Below, piece by piece: positions 1 through 9,202 of a stretch of DNA of 35,000 bases (positions are counted from its first letter, which is position 1; the number at the start of each line of letters is the position of its first letter). The DNA lies in NCBI GenBank assembly GCA_963575745.1, contig CAUYUJ010013914.1:120001-155000 (forward strand), written 5' to 3'. The stretch is from Prorocentrum cordatum (taxonomy: Eukaryota; Sar; Dinophyceae; Prorocentrales; Prorocentraceae). Position numbers and translations under genes: made by a program. Below the pieces are notes generated by a model. It did no database searches. It was not told the DNA's origin and was given only the letters and a program-made list of their open reading frames with translations.

Positions 1-1458
1 AGTGACCCTTCACCGTCGCGACCATGGGGAGGTTCTCCGTGGCGGACCCGTTGAGCATGTCGACCAGCGGGGGCCAACACTTGATGGCAGACGTAGCAGA
101 CCTCTACAGCGTCGCACTCATCCACACCTTGGCGCCCGCGAGGATGTCTGCACCAGCCCAGTTCTTCCTTCAGACCCAGTATGTCCAGCTTGGTGAAGGC
201 CGAGGGCGGCGAGCGGATTATCTTGTGGAGGACGTGGATCTCGCGGCAAAGTATCAGATCTGGAGCAGGGAAGAGTTGGCAAGGTAGGAGAGCGTCGTCA
301 GCGAAGAGGAGTTGTACGACTTGCTGTCCTGTTTGATCGGGGCGTGAGACTCGCCGAGGATCTGATCACGGTATAGCCACTTGGCAGCAAGGCCAGCCCA
401 TTGAGCACGCTCGCCAGCTCCTGGACCCATGAACACGCCGAGGTACTTGGCAGAGGACGCGATCTTGAAGAGGGCCCAGTCAGCATGGTTGTGAGCCAGC
501 GTGTCTTTGATGTTGTCGATCAGGTCGGAAGAGGCAATGGTCCAGACGGGTGCCAAGACGCACTTGTGGTTGAAGATGCAGGCCAGCATATTGGGCAATC
601 GCAGACCATTGAAGGTGTAGTCCTTCGATGTCACGAAGACAGGCGAGAACGCATCCTACATCATCAGCGCACGCCGTGGCAATACCCCTTTGGGTGTTCT
701 TGAAGAAGCCATTGATGCCGATCAGTGCAGGGCCGAATATCATGGCCCGGATGGTGCCACTAAGGGGGCAGCCTTGTGCGACTCCACTATAGAGCAAGAA
801 AGAGCGGTCGGCGCGTGCCTCCCATTTCGAGCAGCGCGATCGGCATGTGGTCGAACGCTCGAATCAGGGTGAGGACGCGGCCGTGTGAACCCCAGCGCTG
901 CATGGCATTCCACACCCAGGTGTGCGAGAGGCTCGGGAAGGCGGCAGCGATGTCCATGCTCGGGAAGCATGGCTGGAGAGCTTGAGTATCAGGCTCGGCG
1001 CTGCACTTGCGGCTGCACTTGTCGACTTCTACACTGCTGTCAAACAACTGGCGCCCAGGAACAAACCCTCGCTGGATAAGCGAAATATGTTTCATCAGCG
1101 GCTTGAGCTTTGCGTTCGTGGCGGAGGCAATGATCTTCACATCGGTGCTCTTCATGGCGAGGGGACGTAGCTGTCCAGGTTCGCGAGTGCATTCGGGTTG
1201 CCCAGCAGGTTCGTCTCCTTTCGGCAGCATTGCCATCATGGCGTGGTTCAGCGCGCGCGGGATGGCGAAGCCGTTGCAGAGATGAGTAGCGAATTCCGCG
1301 AGGATGGAGAAGCTGTTGGGAGTGACGGGCCAAGCGCGGTCGGGAAGGCCGTCAGGTCTTGGCGCGGAGCCCGAGGCGTTCTTCGCCGCCAGGACGAGGT
1401 CGTGTTCTTCAGGGATCGCGGCGTCGAAAGCCGGCATGTATGGGGAAGACCGTGTCAA
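1..1458 (-). pseudogene. LINE reverse transcriptase domain, runs off the left edge
   Basis: This copies LINE RNA into DNA. RT blocks seen in order: SGSAPRPDGLP (about 1370-1340); MLPKGDE and RPLAMKSTDVKIIA; LIQRGFVPGRQLFD; motif A as PSMDIAAAFPSL with the Asp near 954; motif B as GVAQGCPLSGTI (about 785-750); motif C as ACADDVGCVL with the Asp pair near 665-660 (C in place of the usual Y or F); and AKYLGVFMGPG (about 450-425), the post-catalytic block. Frameshifts occur near 790, between 660 and 630, and near 260. After the last one the frame reads LCREIHVLHKIIRSPPSAF, so the protein continued toward the edge. It is clearly a LINE RT; the clade is not assigned. Confidence 0.85.
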
Positions 1459-2189
1459 AGTAAGAGTTCATGGCGTTGGTGTCAACGGGCTTGTCGGTGA
1501 AGATCGGCACCCAGTGGGCTTGCATGGCGGGGTGTCCATTGTGTCCTTGAGCAGCGAGTGGGAAACGCCACGAAACACTCGGATACCAGCAAACACCAGA
1601 CGCTTGGAAAGGGCTTCCGCAACTCCCCTTTCCCACGCTCAGTGTTGACTCGCTTCCGCCACCTATCGCTTCGTGGAAGCTGCTGCTCTTGAAAAGCTTG
1701 ACGTGCATCAGCGGCAACCTGAGCTCGTTGCCCGTCAGAGGCCGCGGCGTGGATGGTGGCGGCGTCAGTCGCGAAGACCGCCGGGTCCTTCAGCACGATG
1801 ACAGAGTAGCAATGCGGGGATGCTGGGGTCGCGTTCGTCTGGAGGTACTTCGCGCCGAGTGCCGATTTGTCGATGAGAAGGCGGGCGGGTTTGGTATCTT
1901 GGTACCACGCCGCTCGGGCACAGCTGCGCATGGTCATGGGGTTGACCTCCTTGGAGATGTTGTTGTGGTCGGCTTTGAGAACGACAGGATGGAGACGCGT
2001 GAGTGCGTCGCGAGCTTGGTAGGCAGCCGTAGTCACGTTCTCCTCGAGGGCTTTCCACGTACCGATCGGGGCGAGGCTGTCGTAATCTGGGTTCTGGGTC
2101 AGGTTCTCGACGGCGTTCGCGAAGAACTTGGACTGGAAGAGATAAGCAGGGATGCCTCGTTGGCCTTGTGGGCGCTGTGCACGGGGTCG

Positions 2190-3130
2190 GATTCGAACAT
2201 GGATGAGCTCGTGGTCGCTGGCTGGGCTTCCAAAGTTTTCCAGGGGTGAGTCATCAATCGCCATGGTGGTCTGAATCAGTGGGATTTTGTGAGCTGCGAA
2301 AGACGTGGAGAAGCGATCGATGCAAGGCTCCGTGGAGTTTGCTGCGCATCGATGAGTCGTCGACGTGGCGGCAATCTCGGTGAGCTGGCGGAATAACTGC
2401 TTCCAAAAGGTAGGCGTCACTGGGTCGAGTAAGACTGCGCGCGGGGTGCTCAGGGATAGTGAAGTCCCCGATCATGAAGAAAAGGACGCGGTCGGGGTCG
2501 GCCAGCGCCTAGTTGTTCGAGGAGAAGCAGGCGTGCTTAACGGCAGCAAAGTCAGCGCAAGTAAGGTCGTGATTGTGAACGTTGAAATAGATGCGGGTGT
2601 ATTGCTTCGCGACATCGGCGATGCGAAGAAGAGCAGCACGGCCGGGAAAGAAACGGAGAACTGCATGCCGGGCTTGGCAGTCTGATCGACGTCGCCAGGC
2701 TTGGAGGAGTACTTGGGCACGAGAAAGGCAGCGCCGCCCGCAGCGAGGTTGCGAACAATGGGGCTGAGGTGCGCCCGGTACTTGATCGCCGTGGAGTTGG
2801 CCGTCTGGTGCAGGGAAGTCCTGCTGCCATGCGCCTCTTGCGGCGCGATGATGGAGAGCTTCTTGAGGTGCGGCGCGAACATATTCCGCTTGATGTCTCT
2901 TCTGCGAGGGTCAGAGTGAAATGGCGCCTGTGCGTTCCAGCTGGCAATGAAGGAGTGCGTCTTCGAGTCTGTATGCGTCCACGGAGTCCAGCGCGTGCTA
3001 AAACCACGACGCAGCTTCCAGGGCATTGTAGAGAGAGCTGGCGGGGGCCGCGCCCAGGTCGTTGCGGTGCTGTTCCGGAGCTCCGTGTCGAACTGCTGCG
3101 TCAGACCACTGGACTCGGGTCGGCTCCGAC
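2190..3130 (-). pseudogene. LINE APE-like endonuclease domain
   Basis: This domain nicks target DNA for target-primed reverse transcription. Visible exonuclease-endonuclease-phosphatase motifs are: IASWNAQ (about 2945-2925), with the metal-site Asn; IIAPQEAHG (about 2845-2820), with the catalytic Glu; FFMIGDF (about 2480-2460), matching the GDFN block although the residue after F is Thr; and SPASDHEL (about 2225-2205), matching the C-terminal SDH block. The pieces lie in different frames. An in-frame TAG at 2510-2512 sits just before the GDF block and a frame change occurs near 2640-2500. The fold is complete at motif level but the gene cannot be translated through. Confidence 0.75.
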
Positions 3131-3169
3131 GGAGAGTTGCCCGCGTGAGTGCGGACGATAGGCTCGTTG

Positions 3170-3887
3170 TCAACTGAAAAATGCGTCGGTCCTGTGCGTG
3201 CGAATGTCGAGCGCGGGGAAGGCGGTGGCGGTGAGCTTGGCGAGTCGCTTGAGTTGCACTTCTTGTCGTGTCAGCTTGGGGCCCTTGTCAACGCTGACGT
3301 AGAGGTCATGGTCGAAGTTGCCATTGGAGATGACGAACTGCCGCCAGACTCGACCGATCCGAAGATGGTTGTGAAGAGCTTGAGCACGAGGTCGAACGAT
3401 GGTGTCAACTCCCATGAGCCTGATGGGGACTGGCTTGGCAGGGGCGGCGTTGTTGAAGCGCACGTGGGCCAGGTCCACGCCAGCAGCTTTAAACCAAGGA
3501 GTGAGCGCTTGCTGTAACTGGTCCTTGGTGATGTCGACTGCAGACCCGCACCGCCATGTGCCGATGTGTCCAGGTCAATTCCAATCTCCGGTGTTGGCGA
3601 TGTCCAGGCTGGGTACTTTGGCTTCGGCGATGGCGAGGGTGGCCTTGATTTCCTCGACCGACTTGTTGAGTGTTTGGCGTGCAACTTCAGAATTGGCCAC
3701 CCTGCGTCTGAGCTCAGTAGTGTCATTTTCACAAGCTTCTTGTCTGGCAGCGACTGCACCTGCGACTCCTTGAACTTGCGCGAGGAACACAGCTTGAGCA
3801 TCGGCCGTGGCTCTCTCTGCAGTAGCTTGGAACTCGGCTGAGGCGGCAGCGACCTGGGCGGAGAGGAGCTGTTCCAGTTCGAACTGA
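3170..3887 (-). pseudogene. LINE polyprotein, coiled-coil N-terminal region
   Basis: This is the N-terminal part of the LINE polyprotein. It begins QFELEQLLSAQVAAASAEF and continues as an Ala/Gln/Glu-rich helical stretch (about 3887-3600) with heptad-like spacing, probably a coiled coil. An in-frame TGA at 3575-3577 breaks it. The same frame then continues to about 3170 through a stretch containing ALHNHLRIGRVWRQFVI and DLYVSVDKGPKLTRQEV, which I cannot name. The frame closes at a TGA near 3170; a +1 frame then continues with a plausible sequence, so a frameshift is likely. Such N-terminal regions usually bind RNA or oligomerise, but that is inference here. Confidence 0.6.
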
Positions 3888-3986
3888 GCAACGGTCCCTC
3901 TTTTTGCGGAGACTGATTCTAGCGAAACTCTGGAATCGTCGTGACCAGAGGCTTCGGGAGTCTAAAGGCATGCCTTAAAACTCCTT
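3888..3986 (-). repeat. Split direct repeat B2 (3' end of the YR element)
   Basis: This 99-bp copy matches 4151-4249 with about three substitutions. It contains the shared core GGCTTCGGGAGTCTAAAGGC on the plus strand. Its outer edge at 3888 is the junction with the LINE coding sequence. Confidence 0.85.
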
Positions 3987-4013
3987 CTCCCCCAGGGTTG
4001 GGGGGGTGGGAGG

Positions 4014-4147
4014 CCGACAAACAGCTTGAGAATGAACGGCAGCAGGGAAGAGAAGCGACTCAACGGTTCCTGCTGTCTCTGCGTGGACAAGGGAAGCCGA
4101 GAACATCACCAAGACGGCCCCTCTGCTCAACCCGTTCTAAAACCTCC
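4014..4147 (-). repeat. Split direct repeat A2
   Basis: This 134-bp copy matches A1 at 10892-11025 with about seven substitutions (about 95% identical by eye). It lies three bases from B1 and 27 bases, partly a G-rich run, from B2. In YR elements the B1-A2 junction corresponds to the junction of the circular intermediate. Confidence 0.85.
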
Positions 4148-4150
4148 AGG

Positions 4151-4249
4151 GCAACGGCCCCTCTTCTTGCGGAGACTGATTCTAGCGAAACTCTGGACTC
4201 GTCGTGACCAGAGGCTTCGGGAGTCTAAAGGCATGCCTTAAAACTCCTT
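4151..4249 (-). repeat. Split direct repeat B1
   Basis: This 99-bp direct repeat pairs with B2. It begins only seven bases after the stop codon of the methyltransferase frame (4257-4259), so the coding region abuts the terminal repeats. Confidence 0.85.
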
Positions 4250-4256
4250 TCCCAAA

Positions 4257-5093
4257 TCATCCCGGAAGAATCCACTGAGGATGTTCACTTGGGCGGGAAG
4301 AAAAAGGGTGGGTGAAGCCAGCTCTGGTTTCAACGATGCTGGCCAGCAGAGTCGAGACCATGGCCTTCGCCATATCTCTGGGATATTCAGAAGCGATGAG
4401 TGTGCGGCGGAGGCCACCCGGCCCTCCGCCGCTCAGCTGCCAGTGTGGGCGCTGGGTCTTTGAGCAAATACAGCCCTTTGGTCTACATCGCTGGGTGAGT
4501 TTAATCTGATCTTCAAGATTCACACTGCCGCACAGAACCCTAGTAGCCTTCTTCCATTTAGCGCCGTACTGGCACTGGTCGAGCTCGACTAAAAAGACAT
4601 GCTTACAATGGGAGAGCTCGCGCATTTCTGCAGTATGCCAGAGTCGGCTGGTCAGCGGATGCTCGAGCATGACAGGAATGCCTCGCCACAGAAAAAATCG
4701 GAACAAGGACAGAGCGACTCGAGCAAGACGATTGCCGAGGTGCACAGCTGCCGCATCGGCAGCAGTCAAAAGAGAATCGCTGAAACCCCGAGGCTGATCG
4801 CGACTTCGCACGGGCCGAGACCTGTCACGAGCTAGCGAAAAGGTTTGGCACGGCAAGGCCATCACTGCAGCCACCAGCCGCCCACCTCGGGCGTCTGACT
4901 TGATGGCCCGCAGGACTTTTGCCGAGAGCAAGTCCTGCCACTCTGCATCATAGATGACGTCCCAGCTTCGCGAGCGGAACCCCAAATTATCGGCTGCACG
5001 TGAGATGGCTCTGCAGCCTGCAAAAAGATCGGCCAGGTATTGTCCTTGTCCTTGGCCCCCCTGTCGCCGAGGTGCAACCGGGTTAGTTTTGCT
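4257..5093 (-). CDS. Retroelement-encoded cytosine-5 DNA methyltransferase-like protein
   Basis: The product would transfer a methyl group from SAM to cytosine C5, probably on element or host DNA. Motif I reads YLADLFAGCRAISRA (DLFAG at 5030-5016), followed by an acidic block SWDVIYDAEW. Motif IV reads MALPCQTFSLARDR, with the catalytic Cys at about 4850. A motif VI-like EHP replaces the canonical ENV (about 4664-4656), and QYGAKWKKATRVLCG lies where motif VIII/IX is expected. The C-terminal SEYPRDMAKAMVST is reminiscent of the last motif. The frame is open from after a TAG at about 5096-5094 to TGA 4257-4259, with no ATG before motif I. It begins in the +1 frame about ten bases before the recombinase stop, so it may be made by frameshift or reinitiation. 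It is the only enzyme frame in the element without a break. Family placement is confident; activity is unknown. Confidence 0.75.
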   Translation of the reverse strand, partial: SKTNPVAPRRQGGQGQGQYLADLFAGCRAISRAADNLGFRSRSWDVIYDAEWQDLLSAKVLRAIKSDARGGRLVAAVMALPCQTFSLARDRSRPVRSRDQPRGFSDSLLTAADAAAVHLGNRLARVALSLFRFFLWRGIPVMLEHPLTSRLWHTAEMRELSHCKHVFLVELDQCQYGAKWKKATRVLCGSVNLEDQIKLTQRCRPKGCICSKTQRPHWQLSGGGPGGLRRTLIASEYPRDMAKAMVSTLLASIVETRAGFTHPFSSRPSEHPQWILPG

Positions 5094-6502
5094 CTAGTCG
5101 CACGCTGAAAGGCTGTCCTGTCAGGATCTGGGTCAACTTCCTCTCTGCCTGCTCGCACACTGCACGCAGGGATGGGGCCAACTTCGAGTAGCTGCTCCCC
5201 AGCCTGCTGCTGTGCTCGTAGCGGTGCATGGACTTGGCCTGGGTCCACTCGCCTCGCCTCTGAGCCGAAGTGAGATTGCGCCATCCCTTGGCCAGGTCGA
5301 TGCTGGCCCCCGGGTGCCTCATCTGATGCAGGGTGACGGGAGCGACTCCGAGATCCTCCGCCGCTTCTCTCAGCAAGGCCGACGCCTCGGGGTAGTCGAA
5401 GTTCCACAGCGGCTCCTTCGAAGCTGCTGAGCTCAGCCGTTTGAACACTGCATCCAAGCCCTGGAGGTACGGAGAGTCCAGCGGGCATCCCTCGTCGAAG
5501 TGGCCCCTCTTGCTGGGCTTCCTCCGCTCCCGCGGGTGGGTCAGCAAGGCCCAGTGACGGCTGACCCCTGTCGTCGGGGGGGCGAGGTCGCACCTCTGGG
5601 CGGCCAGCAAGGTCGAGGGCCGCGAATAGATCGAGACGCCGACCATGAGGAAGAGCGCAAGCCGAAGATGCCCTCGACGCACCAGCTTCCACGCCAGGCC
5701 GCACCAAATCGGGAGGCCCAAGGCCTTTCGCCGCCGCCCAGGGGTCAGCCTGCGCCGGGCTTTGAGACCGCCAGGCGCGGGGCAGCTTGCGACCCCCGAT
5801 TCGCCCGAAGTCGGGGGTCGCGCTGACCCAGGCAGCCATGGTCTGATCCCCATAGCTAGTCTGCTCGCCCTGCAAGTAATTCTCGGTCAAATAGTTGCAG
5901 AACAGCTCGTCGATCTCTGCGTCGGCCTTCGCGAGGATGACCCCCCGCCTTAGGCCGACACGCGAGTAGAAGAGATCGAGGCAACGCTGGCACCTCACCT
6001 GCGTCGGCTGCGTCACGGCCAAGGTCTCCAGGAGGCTCGCCCCGGCTTCCTGAGCAGCAAGGATCGCATCGGCGTACAGCTTCGCTCGCCTCTGCGCCCT
6101 CCGAGCGCGCAGCTGCCGCATCCGCGCGCGGCCGCGCCCCAGGTGCTCGATTACCGAATCTGAGCCGCTGGAGCTGCTGTCGCCCTCGGCGGCCTCCCCT
6201 CCGTCACCAGCGAGGTCCTGGCCGTTGGCGCCCCTGTCGTCGAGCGCCGAGAAGTGCCGCTCCTTCCGTGCCGCCCTCGCTGGCACAGCGGAGGGGGCCA
6301 GCGCCAGTGCACGTCGGCGCCCTGCAGCAGGCGGGGCGGCCAGCGCCTGGGTGCCCCTCGGGCCGGCCCGCGCGCGGCTCGCCACGTGTCTGGCCGTCAG
6401 CGCCCGCGAGCCCCCCGCTGTCCGCGGGAGCCTCTCGCCTGTGGGCAGCGTCGGCTCCCGGGCGACAAGCGCGCTGAGCCCTCGCAGCCGCTTCGGACCC
6501 AT
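5083..6502 (-). pseudogene. Retroelement tyrosine recombinase
   Basis: This enzyme would integrate the circular DNA copy. The N-terminal part (about 6100-5780) includes LAVTQPTQVRCQRCLDLFY and DAEIDELFCNYLTENYLQG, a SAM-like DNA-binding region. The frame shifts near 5775, after which the catalytic part continues to TAA at 5083. Catalytic residues visible: Arg in VGVSIYSRPSTLL (about 5622); HQMR (His near 5328, Arg near 5319) in VTLHQMRHPGAS; Trp in RRGEW at the second His/Lys position; and Tyr in MHRYEHS (about 5220). All expected catalytic positions are filled, so loss of function comes from the frameshift. An ATG at 6502 opens the upstream frame, but the first 130 or so residues are low-complexity Ala/Arg-rich and the true start is uncertain. 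Confidence 0.8.
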
Positions 6503-6699
6503 GCTCAGAGCTCTCTACATTGATCGGAAGCTCGGCGATGGTGGCCAGAACCGAAGGTTTTGGGCCAAAACGCCTACTGACAGGACTAACAGACACGTCA
6601 GGTTTGGGGGCGGCTCTGGGAGGACGGGCTCGCAGATTCAAGCTGGCCTCAAACTTATCGTCGAGAAGAGATGTTACTATGCTACTGTCGCTCTCTGAA

Positions 6700-9202
6700 A
6701 AAAAAACCCTGCTGCCTTCGTCACTCCCATTAAACTCCGGGGGGGGGGGGGGGGGGGGCGTCCATCGAAAGGCGGGTGAGAGACCCAGCGCTATGGCATA
6801 GGCATAGAAACGACGAATCTGAACCAGAAGACTGAAGCACGAGGACCGGGCCCTCGAAAAAGAAAACACCACAGACATGTTATCTGAAAGGAACAGCTGA
6901 CGCGCGCTGACTCCATGCGAGGTCTTGGCCAACTTCTGGACTGCTTTAACAAGGGCCCTGGCCTCCAGGATCAAAATGCCTTCGGGGCAACGCCAGATCC
7001 CTGAGCGGACCGTCTCCCAGGCCCCTTTCCGGAGCCACTCCCAGGGGGCTTCGGCAAAATCAGGGTCAACATCCCGGGCGGACAAAGCATCGGGCTCAGA
7101 GGAATCCTACTTTATCACACTCTCGATGCTGCGGATCATCCCCGAGTTATCTTGGGCCAGGCTTGCGGCTGCGAGCGCGCTCTCTCGCGCAGGCCCCCCC
7201 TGCGCTGAGCGAAAACGGGCTCGCTCGGGCAGCCCCCCGACCTCCTCCACCGCGCGGGGCGGCCAGAAGGACTGTGCCATGCCCCAGCCGCTCTCGCCGG
7301 CGTCGGTCTGGAGCACGCAGTGGTTCCACGGGCGCCGCCAGTCCTGCACCATCAGCGCGAGCAGGCCGCGGAACATCTTCACCTCCTTCACGACCTCGGG
7401 CCACAGACGAGCGGGCTCGAGGTAGCGTCGCTGGATGAAGCGGTAGGAGGCGTGCCAACAACTCAACGAGCCCCGCAAGGCTAGCCCACAGAAGGTACAG
7501 TGGCCGAGCACCATCTCCAGGGCCCACCCCGTCGCGCGGTCGCGCGCCAGCAGGCCCCCCAGCCCCATGTACACCTTCCAGAACCGGCCGTCGCTCACGC
7601 CCGATCTCATCAGCTCGAGGCCCAGTTTGGTCCCCAGAGCCTCGCACGGGCCTGAGGTCACGGAGCTCTTGTGCAGGTCGAGGCCGACCCCCTCAAAGAG
7701 CCCCGCCCACTGGTCGAGGACCTCCAGCGCGATGGTCTCGGACGGGGTGATGACGCCTAGGTTGTCGACATACACGTAGGCCCCTCCAACGCGGCCAGGC
7801 CCGGCGATGACCAGCGGGGGCCCGCGGTCGCTCATGAGCAGCCTATCGGAAATCACCATATCTCCCCCGGCCAAAGGTTCGAGCTGACGGCTCTCTCCTC
7901 GTTGGCATCCTGCGCCAGAAAGAGCGACCACGAGAAGCCCATGGGGAGCGCTCCGATGCATGGGAGGACCAGGGTGTCAGGCCCCAGTAGAGCCCCCTCG
8001 AGCTCCTGGCCCGCGAGCCCCAGGACGTGGGCGGGCGCGGCCGGCAGCGAAAAGAACTTCGCTAAGCTCAGGGGGATCCGCATGCGGTAGAAGCAGCCCT
8101 TAACGTCCGTCATCCCCAGAAAAAGCCTGAACTTGTTCAGCAGCTCCTCCGCGCGGGCGGAGCCGATGGTCACACCCTCGGGGGGCCTCGCCTCCACGCG
8201 CCTAAAGCCCTCGCAGGAGAGGAGCTGCACGCTGGGCGGCACGTTGAACCAGGCGTTGGCACGCTGGGCGTCCACTATCATCCGCAGCTCGTGCCCGTCA
8301 GACTTCTTCACGAAAAAGAGGCCAGCCTGCTCAGACGGTGTCAAAGTTGCCAGCAACAGACCTCGTGACGTGAGATCCTTCAAAAAACTGTGGTGCTTCT
8401 TCTTGTTCCGCTTCAGCAGCGGGTCGAAATGCGGAGTTGGCAAGCTGTCAAAATCGATCTCGTGGATCGGCCGCCTCATTCGCCTGTGATTCTCCTCCAG
8501 ATAAGTGCGACCAGCCTCGCCCACTTTGTCTTCCACCTGGTGGCAGCCGACAATCGACGGGGGCCAGGACACGCGGTCGTGGACGAAGGAGGCCAGGTTC
8601 CTCGGGGAGCCCGATGTGTCGTAGATCGAGCACCCCTTGAGCAGCGCACTGAGCGCCGCCTCGCGGGGCGGACAGGGGCTGGGAGCTGCGGCCTGACGCC
8701 GAAGAGCTTCGCTAGCCACCCACTGCGCGACCCCAGCATGCTCGCCCCAGATGGAGCCCAAGGGGCGCGGCGGACCAGCGTCGGAGGGCTCCCAGCCAGC
8801 AAGCCAGCTGAGAGAGTCGGTCGCGCCACTCGCCAATTCATGCTCACGCTCCGCCTGGCGCCAGCAATCCGGGCGCGGTCGCCGCCCATGCTGGCAGGCG
8901 GCGCGGCCAGGCGAGGAAGAGGGAAGAGGTCCCTGTCTCCGCTCGCCAACGCCAGAGACGCTCGCCGGGCCGAAGAGGAAGTCCAGCCAGCGGGGGCCCA
9001 CTCCGCCGACTGCGTCGACACCGTCGTGATTGCGCAGGCGGCGCGAGGGCACGCGATCGGTTCTTGTTACCCCGACCGCCCCCGCTGCCGCCCCGGCCAC
9101 CGCCTTTGCCTCCATCCTCGGCCGTCTCGCGCGGTGGAGCTCGAGACGATGAGGCGCTCGCAGCGACCGCCTCGGCCTTCTCGTCGCCCTGCAGCAGCTC
9201 AT
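6700..9202 (-). pseudogene. Retroelement reverse transcriptase with RNase H domain
   Basis: RT blocks: HELRMIVDAQRANAWF, motif A MTDVKGCFYRM (Asp at 8107-8105), motif B CIGALPMGFSWSLF, motif C AYVYVDNLGV (7772-7755). The frame shifts near 7865 at a C5/G5 run. RNase H follows: Asp in LQTDAGESGWG (about 7304), Glu in ILILEARALV (about 6965), Asp in FLSDNMSVV (about 6884) and Asp in GSDEGSR (about 6722), so all four acidic residues are present. A single in-frame TAG at about 7107-7109 interrupts the two halves. A 20-base homopolymer sits between FRW and EFNGSDEGSR, where other family members have a short IPS-like segment. The upstream limit overlaps the Gag-like frame by about 350 nt and the true start is uncertain. 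Confidence 0.85.
6739..6758. repeat. G20 homopolymer inside the RNase H coding region
   Basis: A run of 20 G on the plus strand (C on the coding strand) encodes a Pro run between FRWT and EFNGSDEGSR. It could be a real expansion or an assembly error. Confidence 0.9.

Noticed and set aside
3729-3971. LINE frame extended upstream through repeat B2
   Set aside because: The frame is open there by chance; the match between B1 and B2 places the element edge at 3888, and the true upstream LINE sequence is at 11026-11114.
4862-6502. Single 546-codon frame as one intact protein
   Set aside because: Only the first two thirds make sense as recombinase linker and N-terminal domain. The catalytic residues lie in another frame after about 5775, and the remainder is a shadow.
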